Shown here one piece after another: positions 1 through 7,118 of a stretch of 19,384 nucleotides of DNA (its first letter is position 1; each line of letters starts with the position of its first letter). The notes under the pieces were generated by a model. It ran no database searches. It was not told the origin of the DNA and was given only the letters and a program-made list of their open reading frames with translations. Location: assembly GCA_964355975.1 (NCBI GenBank), contig CAYHFW010000035.1:1-19384 (forward strand), read 5' to 3'. The position numbers were made by a program, and so were the translations under genes. This DNA comes from F1-60-MAGs104 sp964355975. GTDB lineage: Bacteria; Planctomycetota; Phycisphaerae; Phycisphaerales; SM1A02.

Positions 1-115
1 AGTCTGCGCAGCTCGGCGAGGGCTGTTTGAGCGCCGAGTGAAGTATTCCGCCGCGCTCACGGTGGGTTGAGTGCACGGCGCATTCATTCCAAAGCACGGG
101 ACTCGCCGCGAGTTC
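1..115. other. Window edge, possible 3' end of a truncated plus-strand gene
   Basis: Positions 3-41 on the plus strand read as a short open frame ending in TGA. Its third codon positions are GC-rich like the real genes here, so it may be the last dozen residues of a gene that starts outside the window. An imperfectly supported hairpin (7-bp arms at 12-18 and 32-38, 13-nt loop) lies in the same stretch and has no T-tract. The remainder up to the stop of the minus-strand oxidoreductase at 116 shows nothing recognisable. The coding interpretation cannot be confirmed from so little sequence. Confidence 0.2.
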
Positions 116-1369
116 TCACCCTCTCGGGCGCACGCTCTTCAACACGTCTTCGTCAATCGACTGCGGTTCGCCGCAGATGTCTGCGGCAACGATGCGCCCA
201 GTGACTGGGCCGAGCATCAATCCCATCATTGCGTGGCCAGTCGCGATGTGAAGTCCTGGAGTTTGAACAATCGGACCGATCACTGGCATGCCATCGGCGG
301 TGCAAGGTCGATAGCCAGCCCACTCGTGCGTGATGCGACCCGCGTCGACGCCATGCAGATACTTGCGCGCGCCAGTGATGAGCGCGTTCATGCGTTTGCG
401 CATCCATGGCCGACCGACCGGCGCGATCTCGAGCGTGCCCGCAAGGCGCAGTTGCGATCCCATCGGGTTGTATGCAATGAATGTCTCGCGCATGACTCCG
501 CCAGTGATCGGCAAACATGGCACTCCATCGAGTTGCACGTGATACCCACGCGCAGGCTGCATCGCGACGCGCACACCAGCAGAGCGCGCAAGTGCATCTG
601 ACCAGATACCTGCAGCGAGCAGTGTCGTGTCGCCGCGCACGAATTCGCCGCTTGCGAGTTGGACGCCGATGCATCTGCCACTTGCTTCTCGCTTCAATTC
701 CGTGACGGTTGTGTTGGTGCGAATCTCGACGCCGCGTTTGGTGAGCGCATCGGCAAGCCCCCGCACAAGTCGCTCGGGATGGATGATTCCGCTATCAACG
801 TAGTGAATCGCTCCCGCAACTTCATCGCGGTAGGCACCATCGAGTCGGCGAAGTTCTGCGCCGCTGATGCGATCGGTGCGGTATCCATAGGGAGCGAGCG
901 CGCGTCCCTCCTCTGCAGCGGCGTCCAAGTTGCCATCGTCGTGAATGAGGTCGAGCCATCCACTGCGTCGATAGAGGCAATCGATCTTCTCCGCGTCAAG
1001 CATTGCCTCGAGTGCTTGCACGGTGCGCCATCCCATGGCACAGAGTGTGCGCATGCATCGCTCGAGGTGCGCTTCATTGCAGTTGGAATGAAACGTCCAG
1101 AGCCAACGGATCAGTTGCGGCGAAAAACTCGGGCGAATCCAGAGTGGACTGGTCGAGTCAAACATCCAGCGCAGCCCGCGCCACGATGCCCCGGGCTTCG
1201 TGAGGGGGTAGTGGGCGATCGAGAAAAGTCCTGCGTTTCCGCATGATGCGTTGTCATAAGTCGCGCTGCGATCGATCACGACCACATCGACCCCGCGCAG
1301 CGCGAGTTCGTATGCGCTGCACAATCCAACGATGCCTGCTCCAACAATAACCGTCCGATGATTTGCCAT
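116..1369 (-). CDS. FAD-dependent D-amino-acid dehydrogenase/oxidase-like protein (DadA/DAO family)
   Basis: This 417-residue protein starts with a dinucleotide-binding loop (G10-A-G-I-V-G15) followed by a helix and an acidic residue (D33), the FAD-binding Rossmann signature of the DAO superfamily. The segment CGNAGLFS near residue 43 resembles the isoalloxazine-proximal region of DadA. The C-terminus carries the family ending W-A-G-x-R-P ... D-G-M-P-V-I-G-P followed by a TGHAMMG segment that closes the FAD site. Length fits DadA and related D-amino-acid or hydroxyproline dehydrogenases (about 410-430 aa). Such enzymes oxidatively deaminate an amino acid at the cytoplasmic side of the membrane. 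The substrate cannot be read from sequence; glycine/sarcosine-type oxidation is also possible. It diverges from a Gfo/Idh/MocA dehydrogenase with only 19 bp between start codons. A TAGGAT hexamer lies 8 nt upstream of the ATG and there is no obvious Shine-Dalgarno. Confidence 0.85.
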   Translation of the reverse strand: MANHRTVIVGAGIVGLCSAYELALRGVDVVVIDRSATYDNASCGNAGLFSIAHYPLTKPGASWRGLRWMFDSTSPLWIRPSFSPQLIRWLWTFHSNCNEAHLERCMRTLCAMGWRTVQALEAMLDAEKIDCLYRRSGWLDLIHDDGNLDAAAEEGRALAPYGYRTDRISGAELRRLDGAYRDEVAGAIHYVDSGIIHPERLVRGLADALTKRGVEIRTNTTVTELKREASGRCIGVQLASGEFVRGDTTLLAAGIWSDALARSAGVRVAMQPARGYHVQLDGVPCLPITGGVMRETFIAYNPMGSQLRLAGTLEIAPVGRPWMRKRMNALITGARKYLHGVDAGRITHEWAGYRPCTADGMPVIGPIVQTPGLHIATGHAMMGLMLGPVTGRIVAADICGEPQSIDEDVLKSVRPRG

Positions 1370-1376
1370 TGTTCTC

Positions 1377-1383
1377 TATCCTA
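1377..1383. promoter_or_regulatory. Overlapping symmetric -10 boxes for a divergent gene pair
   Basis: The 19-bp gap between the two start codons contains a perfect inverted repeat, CTCTA-TCC-TAGAG. Read rightwards it gives TATCCT (1377-1382), 6 nt before the ATG at 1389. Read leftwards it gives TAGGAT (1383-1378), 8 nt before the ATG at 1369. Both keep the conserved second A and final T of a -10 element. No good -35 is visible. The spacing puts both predicted transcription starts at or next to the AUG, so both mRNAs would be leaderless or nearly so. This is inference from spacing. Confidence 0.45.
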
Positions 1384-1388
1384 GAGAG

Positions 1389-2486
1389 ATGCGCTCTTCA
1401 CTCGGCAAGACCTTCGGATTGGGGATGATCGGCTGCGGTGGAATCGGAAATGTTCACGCGCAAACGGCGCGGCGAGCAGGCATCGAGATCGTCGGTGCAT
1501 GGGATGTGCTCCCAGATCGTGCGCAGAAACTTGTGACAGAGCACGGAGGCGCCGCGCAGCAGAGCATCGGCGAGTTGCTCGCGATGAAGAGTGTTGATGC
1601 GGTGGTGGTCGCTGTTCCAAACGACTGTCACTGCGCGTGCGCATGTGCCGCGTTGCGCGCAGGAAAGCACGTCCTTCTTGAAAAGCCGATGGCGCTCTCG
1701 CGTGCTGAGTGCGACGAGATTCTCGCCGCCGAAAAACAGAGTTCAGGCAGTTTGCAAATGGGTTACGTTTGCAGACAATCTCCCACTGCGCTCGCCGCAA
1801 AGAAGTGGATCGACTCGGGGCGCTTCGGCGAGATCTATCACATCAAGGCAAGTCTCTATCGAAGGCGGGGGATCCCAGGCCTCGGTGGTTGGTTCACGAC
1901 CAAGCGCCAATCGGGTGGCGGCCCTTTGATCGACCTCGGTGTGCATGTCATCGACTTGGCATTGCATCTCGCAGGCCACCCAAAGGTCGAGCGCGTGAGC
2001 GGCAAGACGTGGTCGCACTTTGGATCGCCGATCGCTGACTACTGTTTCACCTCGATGTGGGCAGGTCCGCCAAAAATCGACGGAGTATTCGATGTCGAAG
2101 ATGCCGCGACTGCGTTGATTCGATGTGCAGGTGGTCTGACCATTGAGCTGAATGTCACATGGGCGGCGAACATTCCCGAGGGCACCTCTCGCGATGGCAT
2201 CTCGATTTGGGGGCGTGATGCGGGGGCATTCTTTGAGGTGCTTGGCAAAGACCTCACCATTGCGACGCAAGAGGAGGGGATGCTCGTCGATCTCAAGCCG
2301 CAGTTCGATGCGACCAATCCGATGGACCAAGCGTGGGACGAGCAGTACCGACACTTCGCGCAGATGGTGATGCAAAGAAAAACGCCCGTGGCCACTGGGC
2401 ACCACGGGCGTTCACTTCAATGTGTGATCGATGCGATTTACGAGAGTTCGAAGTTGAACCGCGAAGTCGAAGTCGCAGACCTGTGA
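1389..2486 (+). CDS. Gfo/Idh/MocA family NAD(P)-dependent oxidoreductase
   Basis: This 365-residue protein has the N-terminal Rossmann motif G-C-G-G-I-G (15-20), the family-defining E98-K99-P100 after a strand (AGKHVLLEKP), and the GGGPLIDLGVHVIDL segment (176-190) with Asp182 and His186 in the positions used for catalysis in inositol/glucose-fructose dehydrogenases. The family oxidises or reduces hydroxyl/keto groups of sugars, inositols and related compounds in the cytoplasm, and the substrate is not predictable here. A run of cysteines (residues 80-86, CHCACAC) right after the NAD-binding strand is unusual for the family and may only be chance. The ATG at 1389 is supported by the close -10-like box. 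The stop codon at 2484-2486 abuts the stop of the convergent gene with no gap, and the 3' end carries a terminator for that gene. Confidence 0.9.
   Translation: MRSSLGKTFGLGMIGCGGIGNVHAQTARRAGIEIVGAWDVLPDRAQKLVTEHGGAAQQSIGELLAMKSVDAVVVAVPNDCHCACACAALRAGKHVLLEKPMALSRAECDEILAAEKQSSGSLQMGYVCRQSPTALAAKKWIDSGRFGEIYHIKASLYRRRGIPGLGGWFTTKRQSGGGPLIDLGVHVIDLALHLAGHPKVERVSGKTWSHFGSPIADYCFTSMWAGPPKIDGVFDVEDAATALIRCAGGLTIELNVTWAANIPEGTSRDGISIWGRDAGAFFEVLGKDLTIATQEEGMLVDLKPQFDATNPMDQAWDEQYRHFAQMVMQRKTPVATGHHGRSLQCVIDAIYESSKLNREVEVADL
2381..2412 (-). terminator. Intrinsic terminator of the thioredoxin-like gene, inside the opposing CDS
   Basis: A perfect 11-bp inverted repeat (2381-2391 with 2402-2412, 10-nt loop) reads on the minus strand as a GC-rich stem ending in GTT and followed by TTTCTTTG, a typical rho-independent layout. 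It lies 74 nt beyond the stop codon of the minus-strand thioredoxin-like gene. It is embedded in the last part of the plus-strand Gfo/Idh/MocA gene, where it encodes the residues around TPVATGHHGR. No T-tract follows it on the plus strand. Confidence 0.65.
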
Positions 2487-3638
2487 TTAGATCGGCTTGC
2501 CGTCTGCGGGCGATCCGCTCTCGTAGGTCTTAAGCGTTTCTTTCATCTCGTCAAGCATCTCGCCCGCTGGAGTCTTCTCGATCGCCAGCTTCTGAGTTGC
2601 AATCGCCTGCGCCTTGTCGCCCGAGTCCATGTACGCGCGGGCGAGCGTGTCGAGCAGTGCGCCATCGTTGCCGCCCGAAACTTCAACGCCAGCCTTTGCC
2701 GCAGCGAGTGCGAACGGCAGATCGCGCGTCTTGATCGCGGGCGATGTCAGCACAGTCCATGCAATCATGTTGAGCGCAGCGCTGTTCTTGGTCGAAGTAA
2801 GTGATGCGACGATTGTGCGTCCAAGCTGGTACCCGACCTCAGGTTGATTCGCACCACCGACGAGGACTTGAAACTTCTGCAGTTCGAGTCCAGGCTTCGC
2901 CTGCGCACTTGCTTTGGCGATCAATGCATCAAGATTCTCAAGAAACGCGGTGTAATCGCCTGACTTCTGCGCCTCGCGCAAGAGGCCAGAGGCGCGCCGC
3001 TGCGCTTTCTTCGACTGTGCCTCGCCCACAAATGACTCCTTCGCCTTCGCAAGGTCCCATGTTCCCGCAACGACTTCTGCGAGTGGCTCGTCCATCGTCA
3101 TGGGGTGACCGATCCACTGCACGGTCGAATCCTTCACGATGAATGCGCAGGGAATTCCATTCTGCATCGCAGGCTTCATGTATGCATCGTGCGCAGAACG
3201 ATCGGGATCGCAGCAGAGTGTGTACTGAGTCTTTTCGGCCCACTCAGGCTTTTCAAGAAATGGCTTGACCTTTTCAACGGGTTCGTCGCTGATCCCGATC
3301 ACACGCAAGCCAATGTCTGCATACTTGTGCTGCACTTCGCTGAGGTGGGGCATGCCCTGACGGCAGGGACCGCACCACGTCGCCCAAAATTCCATGATGT
3401 AAATCTTGCCCGGTTCAAAGCCGCTCACTGAATCGCCCTTCACCCACTCCGAAATCTCTGGAAAAACTGCTGGCGCTCCTGGAAAAAGTGTTGGGTCGAG
3501 CGACTCGACCTTCTCGCCTTTGGCGCCAGCGACCGGAACGATCTTGGCGGCTGGAACAGTTGGCGGAGAAACGACCGCGCCGCCCGCTGGGGGTGATTGA
3601 GCCAGAACGAGTGAAGCAACGGTGGCAAGCATCAACAT
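2487..3638 (-). CDS. Exported TlpA-like thioredoxin-fold protein with a helical C-terminal half
   Basis: The 383-residue protein opens with a short hydrophobic stretch (MLMLATVASLVLA, then Q) that looks like a signal peptide, followed by a Pro/Ala/Val-rich linker. A thioredoxin-like domain spans about residues 50-200, with W88-C89-G90-P91-C92 and a probable cis-Pro at 163 (GIP). It probably acts in the periplasm as a thiol-disulfide reductase of the TlpA/ResA type. Residues 200-383 are helical and TPR-like (LLDTLARAYMDSGDKAQAIATQKLAIEKTP), a possible protein-interaction module. Three further cysteines (142, 143, 164) sit between the catalytic motif and just past the cis-Pro, which is uncommon. 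The start is fixed by AGGAG (3645-3649) 6 nt upstream of the ATG. The partner and substrate are unknown. A 98-bp gap separates it from the divergent folD-like gene. Confidence 0.85.
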   Translation of the reverse strand: MLMLATVASLVLAQSPPAGGAVVSPPTVPAAKIVPVAGAKGEKVESLDPTLFPGAPAVFPEISEWVKGDSVSGFEPGKIYIMEFWATWCGPCRQGMPHLSEVQHKYADIGLRVIGISDEPVEKVKPFLEKPEWAEKTQYTLCCDPDRSAHDAYMKPAMQNGIPCAFIVKDSTVQWIGHPMTMDEPLAEVVAGTWDLAKAKESFVGEAQSKKAQRRASGLLREAQKSGDYTAFLENLDALIAKASAQAKPGLELQKFQVLVGGANQPEVGYQLGRTIVASLTSTKNSAALNMIAWTVLTSPAIKTRDLPFALAAAKAGVEVSGGNDGALLDTLARAYMDSGDKAQAIATQKLAIEKTPAGEMLDEMKETLKTYESGSPADGKPI

Positions 3639-3736
3639 GACGATCTCCTAAATGAGTGAATGGTTGTTGTGAAACACGGCCAATCGGCAAGCAAACGAAG
3701 TGACACGAGACTACCGCACGCGATACCTTTCACCCC

Positions 3737-4579
3737 ATGTCTGCACGCATGATTGATGGCAAGACCCTTGGCGCTCTCGTTCGGACATCTCTTCGCACGC
3801 GCATCGCGCAGAGTGGCCGCAGCGTTCGCCTCGATGCCGTGCTCGTTGGTGCCGATCACTCTGCCACGGTCTACGCGCAGAATCAGGCGAAAAACTGTGC
3901 TGAAGCGGGCATTGAGTACCACCTGCACACGCTGCCCGCGACCTCGGGGTACGACGAAGTCGCTGGCCGCATTCTGCTGATGAATAGTGAAGAGTCGATT
4001 CGCGCGATCATGTTGCATGTTCCGCTTCCCGCGGGAATCGACGCAGAGCGCGTGCAGTCACTCATCGCGCCAGAGAAGGACGTCGAAGGGGTGAATCCGG
4101 CCAACATCGGCAATGTGGTCTATGGACGGCGCAGTCTCGTGCCATGTACTGCGCTTGCTGCGCTTGAGATGGTTGAGTCGACGGGAATCACGCTGCGCGG
4201 GGCGCGCTGCGTCGTCGTCGGCGCGAGCAACATTGTCGGCAAGCCAATCGCTGTGCTCTTGATGCGCAGCGAAGCAACAGTCATCAGCGCCAACAAGTTC
4301 ACTCCAAACCTTTCTGACATCACACGCGAGGCCGATGTCGTAATCGCGGCGGCAGGAGTCGCGGGCCTCGTCAAGCCCCATTGGATTCGCCCAGGCGCAG
4401 TTGTCATCGATGTCGGCATCAACCGTGTGACGGACGCCGATGGAAAGAGCAAGACCGTGGGCGACGTCGATCCAGCAGTGGCAGAAGTTGCGGGATGGAT
4501 GAGCCCAGTTCCTGGCGGTGTCGGTCCGATGACCGTTGCGATGCTGCTTCGAAATGTTGCCGAAGCTGCGCTGCGCTGA
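3737..4579 (+). CDS. folD: FolD-family methylenetetrahydrofolate dehydrogenase with a replaced active-site triad
   Basis: The overall match to FolD is clear over 280 residues: MSARMIDGK at the N-terminus, VPLPAGID (95-102), KDVEG (114-118), VVVGASNIVGKP (159-170) for the NAD(P) site, VIDVGINR, and PVPGGVGPMTVAMLL near the end. FolD normally interconverts methylene-, methenyl- and formyl-tetrahydrofolate in the cytosol. Three residues known to be essential in the E. coli and human enzymes differ. The YxxxK lysine is Gln50 (Y46-A-Q-N-Q50), the Gln of the VQLPLP motif is His94 (LHVPLP), and the Asp of KDVDG is Glu117. PCTP is also PCTA (136-139). Loss of the lysine would be expected to abolish cyclohydrolase activity while possibly leaving dehydrogenase activity. 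The reading frame is intact and codon use matches the neighbours, so it does not look like a pseudogene. It ends 3 nt from the convergent purC stop. Confidence 0.85.
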   Translation: MSARMIDGKTLGALVRTSLRTRIAQSGRSVRLDAVLVGADHSATVYAQNQAKNCAEAGIEYHLHTLPATSGYDEVAGRILLMNSEESIRAIMLHVPLPAGIDAERVQSLIAPEKDVEGVNPANIGNVVYGRRSLVPCTALAALEMVESTGITLRGARCVVVGASNIVGKPIAVLLMRSEATVISANKFTPNLSDITREADVVIAAAGVAGLVKPHWIRPGAVVIDVGINRVTDADGKSKTVGDVDPAVAEVAGWMSPVPGGVGPMTVAMLLRNVAEAALR

Positions 4580-4582
4580 TTG

Positions 4583-5527
4583 CTACTGCGCGAACAACCG
4601 CGCGTACGCCTCTTCATAGCGCGCGAGCGTTCCCGCAACAATATCGGCGGGAACTTCAGGTCCTGGCGGAGTCTTGTTCCACGCACCCGACTCGACGAGC
4701 GTCACGAGCCAGTTGCGCAAGAACTGTTTGTCGAAACTTGGTTGATCGCGACCTGCGGCGTACCCAGCGACTGGCCAGTAGCGGCTCGAGTCGGGGGTGA
4801 GCACTTCGTCGACCAAGATGAGTTCTTCGGTTGGAGATCCATTCGAGTCAAGCGCGAATCCAAACTCGAACTTTGTGTCGGCAAGAATGACGCCGCGCGC
4901 AAGGGCGTGCGCAGCGGCAACCTTGTAGGTGCGCAGTGTGATGTCGCGCAGTCGCTGCATCAATGACTCTCCCACGAGCGCGCTCGCCTGCTCAAACGAA
5001 ACATTTTCGTCATGTCCCTCTGCAGCCTTTGTTGCAGGAGTGAAAATCGGCTCTGGCAGCCGCTCGCACTGGCGAAGCCCCGCAGGAAGTTTGACTCCGC
5101 AGACCGTCGCGCTTTTCTGATATTCGCTCCATCCGCTGCCCGCGAGGTATCCACGTGCGACGCACTCGATGGGAACGACCTGCGCAGCGCGGCAGATCAT
5201 CGACCGTCCGCGCAATGATGCGCGCATTCCCTCGTCGATCCCAGTGATTTGTTCAACATCGGTCGAGAGCAGGTGGTCCTTCACAATCGATTGCCCGCGC
5301 AGAAACTTGAACCATCCCTCTGCGATTGCGGTCAAGAGCCGTCCCTTTCCTGGGATCGGTGTCGGCATCACGACGTCGAACGCAGAGACTCGGTCAGATG
5401 CGACGAGTAAGAGTCGTGGTCCGTGCGCATCGGGTGCAAGGTCGTAGACCTCGCGCACCTTTCCTTGGCGGCGTCCGCCCAAAGGAAGATGTGTCTCGAA
5501 CACGGCGTCATCAGTCGGCATCGGCAT
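4583..5527 (-). CDS. purC: Phosphoribosylaminoimidazole-succinocarboxamide synthase (SAICAR synthetase)
   Basis: This enzyme joins CAIR and aspartate with ATP in step 8 of de novo purine synthesis. The sequence shows the family landmarks in order: RQGKVREVYDL (nucleotide-binding region), SDRVSAFDVVMP, PIECVARGYLAGSGW, ILADTKFEFGF (metal/substrate region), LVDEVLTPDSSRYWP, and FDKQFLRNWL. The open frame extends upstream to 5614, but that stretch (CDHSHCAGSG...) is unlike any PurC and would overlap the divergent gene. Starts at 5530, 5527 or 5521 are plausible. I choose 5527 because a TACACT hexamer ends 6 nt before it, giving 314 residues, close to the roughly 300-residue yeast-type PurC. No Shine-Dalgarno is visible. 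It ends 3 nt from folD in tail-to-tail arrangement. Confidence 0.95.
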   Translation of the reverse strand: MPMPTDDAVFETHLPLGGRRQGKVREVYDLAPDAHGPRLLLVASDRVSAFDVVMPTPIPGKGRLLTAIAEGWFKFLRGQSIVKDHLLSTDVEQITGIDEGMRASLRGRSMICRAAQVVPIECVARGYLAGSGWSEYQKSATVCGVKLPAGLRQCERLPEPIFTPATKAAEGHDENVSFEQASALVGESLMQRLRDITLRTYKVAAAHALARGVILADTKFEFGFALDSNGSPTEELILVDEVLTPDSSRYWPVAGYAAGRDQPSFDKQFLRNWLVTLVESGAWNKTPPGPEVPADIVAGTLARYEEAYARLFAQ

Positions 5528-5533
5528 CATCGA

Positions 5534-5539
5534 AGTGTA
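5534..5539 (-). promoter_or_regulatory. Candidate -10 box for a leaderless purC transcript
   Basis: On the minus strand TACACT ends 6 nt before the ATG at 5527. A weak -35-like TTGCGC (5556-5561) sits 16 bp upstream. The same TACACT-6nt-ATG arrangement is seen at the CBS-like gene (13476). No Shine-Dalgarno is present, so a leaderless mRNA is the simplest reading. Confidence 0.4.
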
Positions 5540-5612
5540 GGGATCACCCGACCCTGCGCAATGGGAGTGATCGCAGAGTGTGCGACTGCGAGCGATACAC
5601 TCGCGCGCATTC

Positions 5613-7118
5613 ATGTTGCGGTTTTCTTTTCTGCAACGAGAGGGAACGCCTCTCGCAATCGACGTTACCCATGCCTATCTCATGGGAGTGAGCGATCAGT
5701 CCGTCGCCGGCAGCATCAAGCAGGGCAATGGAGTCGTTGAGTGCAATCCGCCCAAGGGGCGTGCTGCGGCACTGACGCTCGAGTGTGTCACGAAAGAGAT
5801 GGGGCGACTTGCGCTCTCGACATGTTTGCTCGAACAACGCGATGAGCCGTACAGCCTCGCGCTCGAGCTCGCGCGCCACAGAATCAAACAGTTCATCGCG
5901 AAGTGTGAAGATTGGCAGATTTGGGATCACCCCGCCGCGAGTGATGCGCTCGCGCAGTGGAATGAAGCCCGCGCGCATTTCACGGCGGCGATGACGACCC
6001 AAGATGCCGCACAGGCCGATGCGCTGAGTTGTCGCGCACTCGTTGCAGGTCTCAAGGCGAGTGAACGGCTCGCCGTTGCACACGCGCAAGTGTTGATGCA
6101 CCGCCGGTACGGAAAGAAAGCCGCATCGACGTTGGTCTTGGGAGTGCGCGTCGATACGCGCGTCAAGCCAACCGCAGTCGCTGGAGCGCTCGGTGCGTTC
6201 GACATGATCAACATTCCGCTGCGCTGGAGCGAAATCGAGCGCACGCCTGGGCAATTCGACTTCTCAACCGTTGCTGCATGGATCGACTGGGCTGCCGCAA
6301 GCGGGCGCACCGTTCTCGCGGGACCCATTGTGGATCTGCAGCCAGGCGCGATGCCCGCATGGATCGAAGCGAAGCGCGGCGATTTCTCAGTCCTGCGCGA
6401 CGGCGTGTGGAAGTTCGCGCAAGCCGCAGGAAAGGCGCTCGCAGGGCGAGTTGGGATGTGGGATGTCGCTGCAGGCCTCAATGACAATTCGTGGTGGCCC
6501 CTGAACGTCGAAGAGATGGTCGAGATCGCACGCCGTTCAACAGTCGGAGTGCGTCAAGCGCGCAAGGATGTTCCAACGTTGCTCGAAATCGTGAATCCAT
6601 TCGGCCAAGATGTCGCGAGCAACACTGGCGCACTGACGCCACGCACGCTGGTCGATGCGCTTGCAAACGATGGGATCCATCTCGATTGTCTGCTCTTGCA
6701 ACTCGTGATGGGTGAGGCGACGAGCGGACGCGTTGCCCGTGACTTACTGCAGGTTTCTGCGCTCCTTGACAGTTACATCCCATTTCGAAAACCGGTGTTT
6801 GTCGAGATCGCCGCGCCGAGTGCGCCGGCCGGTGACGAAAGTGGCTACTGGCGCGCGCCTTGGTCAGAGAAAACCCAAGCAATCTGGGCGAGCCGACTCT
6901 TCTCGATCGCGATGTCGAAGCCGCATGTCGAGATGGTGCTCTGGCATCGGCTGCTTGATGACGATGCGACGAAGCCGTTGTATGGAGTGATCGATCGCGC
7001 AAAGAAAGTAAAGGCGACGCTTCCAACTCTGTTGGCAGTCCGCAAAGCCCTGCGCGCACCCATTGGGGCGTGGCACGCTCCAGAAGTCTTGGGCACGAAG
7101 GAATCCAAGGGGTCGTGA
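5613..7118 (+). CDS. GH10 (endo-beta-xylanase)-like protein lacking the acid/base glutamate
   Basis: The protein is about 501 residues. The first 150 or so are an unrecognised domain with a helical end (ALAQWNEARAHFTAAMTTQDAAQADALSCRAL is part of it). From about residue 190 it resembles a GH10/clan-A TIM barrel: NIPLRWSEIERTPGQFDFS, then a GRTVLAGPIV strand where xylanases have their RGHTLVWH strand, then W283-D-V-A-A-G where active enzymes have WDVVNE. The catalytic acid/base Glu is thus Gly288 and the preceding Asn is Ala287. A glutamate in the later strand PVFVEIAAP (E398) may correspond to the nucleophile. No signal peptide is visible, so it is probably cytoplasmic. It may be a non-catalytic carbohydrate-binding or structural protein, or a distant hydrolase with moved residues. 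The ATG at 5613 is preferred over a GTG at 5580. A TACACT box ends 11 nt upstream. Its TGA overlaps the next start (GTGA). Confidence 0.6.
   Translation: MLRFSFLQREGTPLAIDVTHAYLMGVSDQSVAGSIKQGNGVVECNPPKGRAAALTLECVTKEMGRLALSTCLLEQRDEPYSLALELARHRIKQFIAKCEDWQIWDHPAASDALAQWNEARAHFTAAMTTQDAAQADALSCRALVAGLKASERLAVAHAQVLMHRRYGKKAASTLVLGVRVDTRVKPTAVAGALGAFDMINIPLRWSEIERTPGQFDFSTVAAWIDWAAASGRTVLAGPIVDLQPGAMPAWIEAKRGDFSVLRDGVWKFAQAAGKALAGRVGMWDVAAGLNDNSWWPLNVEEMVEIARRSTVGVRQARKDVPTLLEIVNPFGQDVASNTGALTPRTLVDALANDGIHLDCLLLQLVMGEATSGRVARDLLQVSALLDSYIPFRKPVFVEIAAPSAPAGDESGYWRAPWSEKTQAIWASRLFSIAMSKPHVEMVLWHRLLDDDATKPLYGVIDRAKKVKATLPTLLAVRKALRAPIGAWHAPEVLGTKESKGS

Noticed and set aside
71..601. Plus-strand open frame of 176 residues opposite the FAD oxidoreductase
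   Set aside because: It has no recognisable domain and lies on the opposite strand of a clear DAO-family gene; a shadow frame in high-GC DNA.
3639..3736. Promoters in the 98-bp gap between the thioredoxin-like and folD-like genes
   Set aside because: No hexamer pair with reasonable match and spacing could be supported on either strand, although promoters must exist.
5588..5604. Short inverted repeat GCGAG/CTCGC overlapping the TACACT box before the GH10-like gene
   Set aside because: Five-bp arms are expected by chance at this base composition; not enough for an operator call.
5528..5614. Upstream extension of purC
   Set aside because: The added residues do not resemble PurC and would overlap the start of the divergent GH10-like gene.
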